Of a DNA stretch of 53,145 nt, positions 7,720 through 15,143 are shown in pieces. The DNA comes from Spirochaetales bacterium (GTDB taxonomy: Bacteria; Spirochaetota; JAAYUW01): positions 1-53,145 of the forward strand of contig JAAZOT010000016.1 in the NCBI GenBank assembly GCA_012797605.1. The letters run 5' to 3'. Under the pieces are notes generated by a model. That model searched no databases and was not told the origin of the DNA. It worked only from the letters and a program-made list of their open reading frames with translations. The translations under genes were made by a program, and so were the position numbers. Every line of letters starts with the position of its first letter. Positions within the stretch are counted from its first letter, which is position 1.

Positions 7720-8595
7720 AATTATCATATTCCTGTTTTAATAAATGAAATTTTAAATCTTATTCCTCAAGATATTGATCAGGAACAAAACCTTATAGTA
7801 GATGCTTGCTTTGGTGAAGGCGGCTATACAGATATTTTTTTAGAAAAATTTAAAAAATTGTACATTTTGGGGATAGAACAGGATCCAGAAATATTTAACA
7901 TAATTAAGCAAAAATATTTGAATGAAAATAGATTGTACCTTGTTAATAGTAATTTTACAAAAATGGATGAAATATTAAAAGAAAAATTCTTATTGAATAA
8001 AAAACTCAAATTTATTGTTTTTGATTTAGGAATCTCAATGTTTCATATAAAAGAATCAAGTAAAGGGATAAGTTTCAATAAAGATTCGAAATTGGATATG
8101 AGAATCAACTTGGATGCAAAAGAAAGTGCGTATGATATTATAAATAATTATAGTAAAGAGGAATTAGCCAATTTGTTTTATAATCTTGCCGATGAAACCA
8201 TGTCGAGGCAGATAGCAAATGCAATTGTAAATTATCGAAAAATTAAAAAGATTGAGACAAATCAAGAACTTGTTAAAATTGTCCAGAGCGTAAAAAAGGA
8301 TAGGAAAAAAAATCCAGCAACTAAGGTTTTTCAGGCGTTAAGAATTAAAGTGAACAATGAACTTGAAAATCTTCAGATTGTCCTCGAAAAATCTCTGAAT
8401 TTGATCCAGAAAGATGGAATCGTTGTAGTAGTTTCTTATCATAGTGGAGAAGATAGGATAGTCAAAAATTTTATTAAAAACAACTTATCTAGACTTAAGC
8501 CAATAAATAAAAAGCCATTATTACCTGATTATCAAGAAATAAGATCAAATCAAAGTGCAAGATCCGCTAAACTACGTGCTTTTGTAAAGATATAG
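7717..8595 (+). CDS. rsmH: 16S rRNA m4C1402 methyltransferase RsmH, predicted ATT start
   Basis: RsmH (MraW) uses SAM to methylate N4 of C1402 in the P site of 16S rRNA. Reading from ATT gives 292 residues beginning [M]NYHIPVLINEIL, the conserved opening of the family (HxPVLxxE), then the SAM-binding VDACFGEGGYT. The first conventional in-frame start is TTG at 7858, 47 codons later, which would remove both motifs and leave a non-functional enzyme. Later landmarks are FDLGIS, SYHSGEDRIVK and the C-terminal SARSAKLRAF. The frame is continuous, so no frameshift is needed to explain the odd start. It precedes ftsL in the usual dcw order. Confidence 0.88.
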   Translation: MNYHIPVLINEILNLIPQDIDQEQNLIVDACFGEGGYTDIFLEKFKKLYILGIEQDPEIFNIIKQKYLNENRLYLVNSNFTKMDEILKEKFLLNKKLKFIVFDLGISMFHIKESSKGISFNKDSKLDMRINLDAKESAYDIINNYSKEELANLFYNLADETMSRQIANAIVNYRKIKKIETNQELVKIVQSVKKDRKKNPATKVFQALRIKVNNELENLQIVLEKSLNLIQKDGIVVVVSYHSGEDRIVKNFIKNNLSRLKPINKKPLLPDYQEIRSNQSARSAKLRAFVKI

Positions 8596-8621
8596 GATTT
8601 TTTAAGATATAGGATATTTTT

Positions 8622-8900
8622 ATGAAATCTAATTTTTTTATGATACTTTTGGTTATCTTAATAATACTAGTAATTTCAATTATTTACTTAAAAATAGCCC
8701 AAAAAGAAAAAAGTTTAGAAAGTGAAATTGAAAGTAAGAAAAAATTAAATCACAATTTAAAACTTTTATTAAAATCAAAATTATCTATATTTAACCTATC
8801 TAAAAGTATTGAGAATGAAAACCTAAGGCCTCTTAATGAAGATGATTTGATAATCATCCAAAAAGAAGATACTAATTCTAAAGCAGAAAAAAATGAATAA
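8622..8900 (+). CDS. ftsL: FtsL-like division protein
   Basis: This 92-residue protein has one N-terminal membrane helix (about residues 4-23) followed by a charged heptad-like helix and a short C-terminal part, LRPLNEDDLIII. That is the plan of FtsL: a bitopic protein whose periplasmic coiled coil joins FtsB and FtsQ in the divisome. Direct sequence similarity is weak, as usual for FtsL, so the call rests on topology, size and its place between rsmH and the next wall gene. AGGA lies seven bases before the ATG. The last eight bases overlap the murE start, implying coupled translation. Confidence 0.7.
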   Translation: MKSNFFMILLVILIILVISIIYLKIAQKEKSLESEIESKKKLNHNLKLLLKSKLSIFNLSKSIENENLRPLNEDDLIIIQKEDTNSKAEKNE

Positions 8901-10557
8901 ATTTTACTTAAAAGATTTAATCAAATTCTTAAAAACTAATAATATCAACTTTGAAGTTTTTGATCCACTTGAACTTTTAGACAAGTTTATTGTATATAAT
9001 ATTTTTACTGATACTAGAGATGTATTGAATCAGGTTGAAGAAGATAAGCCTAAAGAATATTGTACTAAAGAGAATCGTGACAGCATTTTCATAGCAATAA
9101 AAGGGGAGAAATTTGATAGTCATCTTAAGCTAAAAGAGATCGTTCAAAATTGCAAAATAATATTTATAGAAAAAACTGATTTCTTAACTGAAGATGAAGA
9201 TTTAATTTCATTTTGCATATCCAATAAAATTATAGCAATTAAATCTAATAATAATCGTATAATAATGGCCTTTCTTTATAAATTTAAATATGATTCGATT
9301 GATGAGAAACTTAATATATTTGCCATTACTGGAACTGATGGAAAGACATCGATGGTCGCAGTACTGCATTTAATTTTTTCAAGTCTATTTGGTTTATCTG
9401 CATCAATAGGAACTTTGGGTGTAAATTTAAATGGAGTAAAATATGATTTTAAGCAAACCACTCCTACAACTCCAGAAATCAAGGATATTTATTTTATATT
9501 TGAAAATCTCTATAAAAAAGGTGTCAAGTTTATATTTATAGAAGCGACTTCCATAGCAAGCGTCCAAAAAAGACTTGAAGGTATTTCTTTTGATAATTTG
9601 TCTTTTACTACAATGACAAGTGATCATCTAGATTTTCATAAAACATTGGAAAATTACTATAATGCAAAAATTGCTTTTATAAAACAACTTGCCAATTCAA
9701 AAAAGGATATAAAAACGATTATCTATAATCTTGATGATTTAAATGTAAACCTTATAAAGCAGGAGCTTAAAAAATTTGATAATATTATAAGTTTTAACTA
9801 TGGTTATCATAAAGATTCGGATTTTAGAGTAATTGAAACCAAATATTTTAATAGGCTATTAAATGTTAAAATTGAAATATCTGAAAAAATATTAAGTTAC
9901 TATAATATACCAGCTAATAAGAAAATAATTGAAATAGACACAAATCTTATAGGAAAAGTAAATTCTTACAATATAGTTCATAGTGTGGCTCAAATTTTCA
10001 ATTATTTAATAGTTCATCAAAAAAAGGATATTAACGAATTTTTTATTTACATCGAAAAAACAAAAAAGATTTATAAAAGCCTCTGCATTCCAGGTAGAAT
10101 GGAAAGGATTGATTATAATAATAATGATATATTTATTGATTATGCTCATACTTCTGATTCTTTAAAAAATGCAATTTTGACATTAAAAGATGCTGGATAT
10201 AAAAAAATATTTACGATCATGGGTTGCGGTGGAGATCGAGATAAGACAAAAAGACCTGCTATGGGAAGAATTGCTACTGAACTTTCAGACTTTGTGATTA
10301 TTACATCAGATAATCCAAGAAATGAGGAACCTGATCAAATTATAAAAGATATCCTTGATGGGATAACCAAAGAAAATTATTTAGTAGAAATAGATAGATA
10401 TGATGCTATTAAAAAAGGACTAGATTTATTAAATAAGACAAGAGATCATGGCGCATTATTAATTGCAGGCAAAGGACATGAAGATTATCAGGAGATTAAA
10501 GGGATAAAACACCATTTTTCAGATAAAGAGGTTGTACAAAGCTTAATAAAAAAGTAA
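8893..10557 (+). CDS. murE: UDP-N-acetylmuramyl-tripeptide synthetase MurE
   Basis: MurE adds the third amino acid to UDP-MurNAc-L-Ala-D-Glu in the cytosol. The 554-residue protein shows the Mur ligase ATP loop TGTDGKTS (146-153; usually TGTNGKT), TTPTTPE, the carbamylated-lysine region YYNAKIAF (K259), DYAHTSDSL, GCGGDRDKTKRP and the third-residue recognition motif DNPR (473-476). DNPR normally marks meso-diaminopimelate enzymes. Two oddities are seen: the usual E-x-S-S-H motif reads EATSIAS, without the histidine, and the N-terminal domain is longer than usual. It overlaps ftsL by eight bases; ftsI, which often lies between them, is absent. Confidence 0.9.
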   Translation: MNKFYLKDLIKFLKTNNINFEVFDPLELLDKFIVYNIFTDTRDVLNQVEEDKPKEYCTKENRDSIFIAIKGEKFDSHLKLKEIVQNCKIIFIEKTDFLTEDEDLISFCISNKIIAIKSNNNRIIMAFLYKFKYDSIDEKLNIFAITGTDGKTSMVAVLHLIFSSLFGLSASIGTLGVNLNGVKYDFKQTTPTTPEIKDIYFIFENLYKKGVKFIFIEATSIASVQKRLEGISFDNLSFTTMTSDHLDFHKTLENYYNAKIAFIKQLANSKKDIKTIIYNLDDLNVNLIKQELKKFDNIISFNYGYHKDSDFRVIETKYFNRLLNVKIEISEKILSYYNIPANKKIIEIDTNLIGKVNSYNIVHSVAQIFNYLIVHQKKDINEFFIYIEKTKKIYKSLCIPGRMERIDYNNNDIFIDYAHTSDSLKNAILTLKDAGYKKIFTIMGCGGDRDKTKRPAMGRIATELSDFVIITSDNPRNEEPDQIIKDILDGITKENYLVEIDRYDAIKKGLDLLNKTRDHGALLIAGKGHEDYQEIKGIKHHFSDKEVVQSLIKK

Positions 10558-10606
10558 GATAAAATTTATTATAAGATAATTTTAAATTTTAATTTATAGA
10601 TAAAGT

Positions 10607-11722
10607 ATGAAAAAAAATTTTGATTTTTATATTTTGCTATCAGTGATTTGTTTATTATTAATTGGAACATTAAACATATTTTCACAGACACAGATTCAGT
10701 ATAAAGATTATCCTATTAGGAAACAGATTTTCATTAAACATCTGATTTTAATATTAATATCAATAGCGTCTGGAATAGTTTTTTATTTTTTAAATTTAGA
10801 AAAAATTATAAAATCATATTTCATACCAATTTCAATTATGATGCTCATATTGTTATTATTGCCTATTATTTTTAGAAAGTCAGTTGAAATAAATGGTTCA
10901 TATAGATGGATAACTTTTAAGTATTTTTCTATTCAGCCTTCTGAAATAAGTAAATTATATTTAATTTTGACTTTTTCATCCTGGTTTTCAAAAAAAAAGG
11001 ATTCCCAATATTCTTTTAAAAATGATTTACTTTTTCCCCTAATAATTGCTACCATAATATTATTTCTTATTTTTATTCAAAAAGATCTTTCAACTTCATT
11101 TTTAATAGGTGTATTTTTGATTGTCACTTTTATAATAATAGGGGTTCCAACTATTACTATTATTTATTTTTTATTGCTTACTCTATCTATTTTTATCATT
11201 TTAATCTTTTCAGAACAGTACAGAATTAATAGGATTATTGCATTCTTAATACCAAAAGCAAATATATCGAGTCTATCATTTCAAAATTTTCAAGCATTAC
11301 GATTTATAGGTTTAGGAGGATTGTTTGGCAAAGGTTTGGGTTGGACTATGAGTAATGGGGAGTATTTACCTCTATCATTTTCCGATTTTGCTTTTGCTAG
11401 TATTGTCTGTGAATTTGGAATCGTTGGTGGGATATTTATATTGTTTTGCTATATCATCATACTAGTAAGAGGATATATAATCTGTCATGATACATCAAAT
11501 CAGTTTGATTTTTTATTGGCTAGCTTTTCTATTTCGATGTTACTAATCCAAGTCTTTATAAATGCATCAGTGGCATTGAATCTAATTCCTCCCACAGGAG
11601 TAACACTACCTTTTGTTTCATATGGAGGTTCTTCTTTGATTGTGTCTATGATTATGATATCTATTTTATTAAAAATAAGAGTTAAAACAAAAACAAGATT
11701 CGAAATTTACGGTTCAGGTTAA
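10607..11722 (+). CDS. ftsW: SEDS-family glycan polymerase FtsW
   Basis: SEDS proteins polymerise lipid II into glycan strands with a partner class B PBP. This 371-residue protein has about ten membrane helices and the family landmarks GSYRWITFKYFSIQPSE, an IQKDLSTS segment in the position of the catalytic Asp loop (QPDxG/S in many members), a long loop with FIGLGGLFGKGLG and the C-terminal signature LIPPTGVTLPFVSYGGSSL. FtsW rather than RodA is chosen because it lies between murE and ftsQ in a division cluster. The cognate PBP gene ftsI is not in the window. Confidence 0.9.
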   Translation: MKKNFDFYILLSVICLLLIGTLNIFSQTQIQYKDYPIRKQIFIKHLILILISIASGIVFYFLNLEKIIKSYFIPISIMMLILLLLPIIFRKSVEINGSYRWITFKYFSIQPSEISKLYLILTFSSWFSKKKDSQYSFKNDLLFPLIIATIILFLIFIQKDLSTSFLIGVFLIVTFIIIGVPTITIIYFLLLTLSIFIILIFSEQYRINRIIAFLIPKANISSLSFQNFQALRFIGLGGLFGKGLGWTMSNGEYLPLSFSDFAFASIVCEFGIVGGIFILFCYIIILVRGYIICHDTSNQFDFLLASFSISMLLIQVFINASVALNLIPPTGVTLPFVSYGGSSLIVSMIMISILLKIRVKTKTRFEIYGSG

Positions 11723-11774
11723 ATTAAGATATTAAAAGATATTTTAATTGAATAATATTTAAGGTTTTAGGAAA

Positions 11775-12524
11775 ATGAAGTTTGATGCAATGGATAAATT
11801 TAATTTGCACAGTGAAAGAAAAGAAAGATCAAAAGTATTAGTTTTAATATTGATAATAATACTTTTTACTGTTGTTTTTATTTTACTTGTATACTTAAAT
11901 TCAGTAAAGTTATCTCGAATCGAACTAGTAATTTTGGGTTTATCCGATGATTTTAAGCAAGATTTTTATGCTATAATAAAAGATAAAACAATTTTATTGA
12001 CAATTTTACCAAATTTTGATGATAGAATTGAACAATTATATTATATTGAGAAAATAAAAATTCATCATGTTTCAATTAAAAAAATTATTTTTTCAATTTC
12101 TGAAAAAAAGCCTTACTGTATAGTTTATGACAGAAATAATGGGATTTTTTATCAAATTACTAAAGATTTTATTGTTTTAAGAAAAATTTTTAATAATTCA
12201 ATCTTAAATTATTATATAGTTTCTATAGATTTCCCTAAAATATTTAATAAAGGTGAAAAAATAGAATTTCTAAATAATAAGATAGATTTATATAATGAAG
12301 ATTATCAATTATCCGAAATTATTGTAGACAAAGGAAATATTTTTGGTATTCCAGTTAAACATAAAAATATTATACTATTTGGGACATTTGTGGATAAAGT
12401 TAAATTGAAAAACTTAAGATTATTATTTTCTTTTATGGATGATAAAAAGGAAGATGTAAGATTTAGCAGAATAAAATATATTGATTTTACATATTCTGAT
12501 ATAGCAAGAATTATTTTTGAATAG
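11775..12524 (+). CDS. ftsQ: Cell division protein FtsQ/DivIB
   Basis: The 249-residue protein has a short basic cytoplasmic tail, one membrane helix (about residues 21-42) and a periplasmic domain. The pattern YYIEKIKIHHVSIKKIIFSISEKKPYCIV matches the 'I-x-x-V-x-V-x-x-x-P-x-x-L-x-I-x-I-x-E-x-x-P' run of the FtsQ beta domain, and YIDFTYSDIARIIF fits its C-terminal strand (D-L-R-Y-x-D-R). A POTRA domain would occupy residues ~45-100 but is not clearly readable. FtsQ links FtsL/FtsB to the rest of the divisome. The stop codon overlaps the Shine-Dalgarno of ftsA, so the pair is tightly coupled. Confidence 0.85.
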   Translation: MKFDAMDKFNLHSERKERSKVLVLILIIILFTVVFILLVYLNSVKLSRIELVILGLSDDFKQDFYAIIKDKTILLTILPNFDDRIEQLYYIEKIKIHHVSIKKIIFSISEKKPYCIVYDRNNGIFYQITKDFIVLRKIFNNSILNYYIVSIDFPKIFNKGEKIEFLNNKIDLYNEDYQLSEIIVDKGNIFGIPVKHKNIILFGTFVDKVKLKNLRLLFSFMDDKKEDVRFSRIKYIDFTYSDIARIIFE

Positions 12525-12535
12525 GAGAAACTTGT

Positions 12536-13747
12536 TTGAAAAGTGGAATTTTAGCTGCATGTGATATTGGTTCCTCTAAAGTTTGCTGTGGAATTGCAAG
12601 AGTAGATGAAAATCAAGAGTTTTCATTGATTGGTTTTGGGCAAACAGTTTCTAAAGGGATTCGAAAGGGAGTTGTTTCAAATATTGAAGCAGTTACCAAA
12701 AATATAATTGAAGCCGTAACTGAAGCCGAGGTAATGGCTGGAGAATCTATATCATCCTTGACTATAAATATAAGTGGAGATCATATTAGTTCTTCTAATT
12801 CTACTGGAGTAGTTGCTGTTTCAGGGAAAAATAAAGAAATAACTGTTGAAGATGTAAAGAGAGTAATTAATGCCGCAAGAACCGTCGTTATACCAAAAGG
12901 CAGAGAAATGATACATGTTCTTGAACAACATTATACTGTTGACGATCAAGTTGATATCAAAGATCCTATTGGCATGACTGGTGTTCGATTGGAAACATCA
13001 GTACACTTGGTTACTGGTTCTATGATGCTTCTATTAAACTTAAAAAACGCGATACTAAGATCTGGTTATAGTTTTCAAGATATTATTATTTCATCACTAG
13101 CTTCATCTGCTGCTTGCATTTCAGATGATGAAAAAGAACTTGGTGTTATATTGATAGATATTGGTTCAGAAACAACAGATTTAATCTGCTATTACAACAA
13201 TGCAGTAATATACTCATCGGTTATTCCTATTGGTAGCTCTAATATAACCAAAGATATTGCTATCATGCTTAAAATACCTATAAAAGAAGCTGAGAATTTA
13301 AAGATAAATAGTGGTTATGCATATTCAGAAGATGTTGATAATGATGAAAAGATCGAGATTCCCGCTATTGGAGCGAATCCTTCAAAATTAGAATCTAAAA
13401 AATTCTTGTCTGAGGTAATCGAAGCAAGAGTAAAAGAAATATTAGAACAGGTAAATTTTCATATAAATAAAGGGGATTTAAGAAAGAGAATCCCATCAGG
13501 AATAGTTTTAACTGGAGGAGGTTCAAAACTACAAGGTATTGAAAGGCTTTGTTATGAATATCTTAAAATTCCAGTTAGGATTGGTTTCCCTTATGGTTTT
13601 AGTTCTGTAAACAACAACATATTCTCTCCAGAGTATTCTGTTTTAGTTGGTCTTTTGCTTTTAAGCCTTGAAGATACAAAACTTGAAGTAAAAGAAAAAG
13701 ATAAAAAAGGTTTTTTTGAAAAATTTAAATCTTTTTTTTCGAAATAG
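12536..13747 (+). CDS. ftsA: Cell division protein FtsA (TTG start)
   Basis: FtsA is an actin-like ATPase that anchors FtsZ to the membrane. The 403-residue protein begins AACDIGSSKVCCGIA (phosphate-1 loop), has the FtsA-specific 1C domain (residues ~85-165), then VILIDIGSETTDLICY (phosphate-2), and GIVLTGGGSKLQGI (adenosine loop). The C-terminus GFFEKFKSFFSK is a short amphipathic helix, the typical membrane-targeting tail. The start is TTG, seven bases after AGGAGA; no ATG or GTG lies nearby in frame. It is followed by a 178-base spacer before ftsZ. Confidence 0.95.
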   Translation: MKSGILAACDIGSSKVCCGIARVDENQEFSLIGFGQTVSKGIRKGVVSNIEAVTKNIIEAVTEAEVMAGESISSLTINISGDHISSSNSTGVVAVSGKNKEITVEDVKRVINAARTVVIPKGREMIHVLEQHYTVDDQVDIKDPIGMTGVRLETSVHLVTGSMMLLLNLKNAILRSGYSFQDIIISSLASSAACISDDEKELGVILIDIGSETTDLICYYNNAVIYSSVIPIGSSNITKDIAIMLKIPIKEAENLKINSGYAYSEDVDNDEKIEIPAIGANPSKLESKKFLSEVIEARVKEILEQVNFHINKGDLRKRIPSGIVLTGGGSKLQGIERLCYEYLKIPVRIGFPYGFSSVNNNIFSPEYSVLVGLLLLSLEDTKLEVKEKDKKGFFEKFKSFFSK

Positions 13748-13843
13748 TTGAAAAATATTTGAAAATTTTTAAATAGGTTTTATTATTTATAAAGATGCTA
13801 AATTAAGTATATAAATTATATAAATTATATAAAATATTATTTT

Positions 13844-13849
13844 TTGACA
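13844..13849 (+). promoter_or_regulatory. Candidate -35 element of an internal ftsZ promoter
   Basis: A perfect TTGACA lies in the 178-base ftsA-ftsZ spacer, 76 bases before ftsZ. The -10 region at the right distance is unclear (TAGCTT or T-rich), so this is only half a promoter. An extra ftsZ promoter is common in other dcw clusters and would fit the unusually long spacer here. Confidence 0.3.
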
Positions 13850-13891
13850 TAATTATTTTATCTTTAGCTTTTTTCTTTTATAAAAAGTAAA

Positions 13892-13911
13892 ATGGTGACG
13901 GGAAGCACCAT
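13892..13911 (+). promoter_or_regulatory. Hairpin directly before the ftsZ ribosome binding site
   Basis: ATGGTG (13892-13897) pairs with CACCAT (13906-13911) around the loop ACGGGAAG. The hairpin abuts a very purine-rich SD block AAGGGGAGGGGGAG (13912-13925) that ends at the ftsZ ATG. The hairpin may keep the SD single-stranded or present the loop to a regulator; no mechanism can be read from sequence alone. Confidence 0.45.
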
Positions 13912-13925
13912 AAGGGGAGGGGGAG

Positions 13926-15143
13926 ATGGATTTTTCAATTAGAGTTACAGAAAGTGAAGACAACTCTTTACCAATTCCTAAAATTGTAGTTGTTGGTGTT
14001 GGTGGTGGCGGTCAGAATGCTGTTAATCATATGATTGATTCAGAAATAAATGATGTTGAATTCGTATGCATTAATACAGATAAACAAGCTTTAGTAAGTT
14101 CTAAAGCTAAGATAAAAATCCAAATAGGTTCAAAAATTACCAAAGGTTTAGGCGCTGGAGCTAATCCACAAATTGGCGAAAAAGCTGCTGAAGAAGATCA
14201 ATCTAAGATCAGGGAAGTATTAAAAGATGCCGATCTCGTCTTTATAACCGCAGGCATGGGTGGTGGTACCGGTACAGGTGCTGCACCTGTTATTGCGAGG
14301 ATAACAAGAGATATTGGGGCATTATCCATAGCTGTTGTTACAAAACCTTTCAGCTTTGAAGGTAAAGCTAAAATTGCTAGAGCTGAAGAAGGGATTAAAA
14401 GATTAAGACAATTTGTAGATACACTTATTGTAATTCCAAATGATAGACTTACACAGGTAGCAAAAACATCAATTTCATTATTTACCGCATTTTCAATGGC
14501 AGATGATATTTTGAGACACAGCGTGCAGGGACTTGCTGATCTACTTACCAAAAATGGTTTTATAAATGTAGATTTTCAAGATGTTAAAACTATACTGAAA
14601 AATCAAGGTTATGCTTTACTTGGTATAGGAGAAGGGACTGGAGAGAACAGGGTACTTGAAGCAGTTAATAAGGCTATTTCTAATAATTTAATTGAAAATG
14701 TAGCAATAGATGGAGCAAAATATGCTATAGTCAATGTTGAATGTGGAAGTGACTTCCAAATGAATGAGTATGATCTTATTATGAAAACTGTATCTGAGAA
14801 GATGGATAAAGATAGTATGGTAATTTTAGGAATTATAAAAAATGAATCATTTAAGGATCAAGAAAAAATAAGAGTTACAATAATTGCTACTGGTTTTTCA
14901 TTGAAAGATGAACAAGTTATCGAAAAGGAAATAACTGGAGAAGTCAATATTGTAGAAGATAAAGAAGAAGAAATAGAAAAATTAAGAGATAATAATAAAA
15001 CTGAAATAAAAGTTGCAAATGGTACGACAGAAAGAATTATCGCATTTGATACTTATGAAGCTTTAAAAAGGCAGATTTTTGGAGAAAATGTTGAAATACC
15101 TGCTTTTTTAAAACAAAAAAAGTTTTCTGAAAAAAATGATTAA
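13926..15143 (+). CDS. ftsZ: Cell division GTPase FtsZ
   Basis: FtsZ is the tubulin-like GTPase that forms the division ring. The 405-residue protein has GVGGGGQNAVNHM, CINTDKQAL, the tubulin signature GGGTGTG (112-118), TKPFSFEG and NGFINVDFQDV with the catalytic T7-loop region. After residue ~325 comes a charged, poorly conserved linker, then EIPAFLKQ, which fits the conserved C-terminal peptide that docks to FtsA. An exceptionally G-rich SD block precedes the ATG, which suggests high translation. The last eight bases overlap the start of a radical SAM gene. Confidence 0.97.
   Translation: MDFSIRVTESEDNSLPIPKIVVVGVGGGGQNAVNHMIDSEINDVEFVCINTDKQALVSSKAKIKIQIGSKITKGLGAGANPQIGEKAAEEDQSKIREVLKDADLVFITAGMGGGTGTGAAPVIARITRDIGALSIAVVTKPFSFEGKAKIARAEEGIKRLRQFVDTLIVIPNDRLTQVAKTSISLFTAFSMADDILRHSVQGLADLLTKNGFINVDFQDVKTILKNQGYALLGIGEGTGENRVLEAVNKAISNNLIENVAIDGAKYAIVNVECGSDFQMNEYDLIMKTVSEKMDKDSMVILGIIKNESFKDQEKIRVTIIATGFSLKDEQVIEKEITGEVNIVEDKEEEIEKLRDNNKTEIKVANGTTERIIAFDTYEALKRQIFGENVEIPAFLKQKKFSEKND

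Noticed and set aside
7858-8595. Shorter rsmH starting at TTG 7858
   Set aside because: It would remove the HIPVL start and the SAM-binding VDACFGEGG, and TTG 7858 has no Shine-Dalgarno; the continuous upstream frame fits the family better.
14198-14551. 117-codon open frame on the minus strand inside ftsZ
   Set aside because: It lies wholly antisense to a strongly conserved gene, has no ribosome binding site and no recognisable protein pattern.
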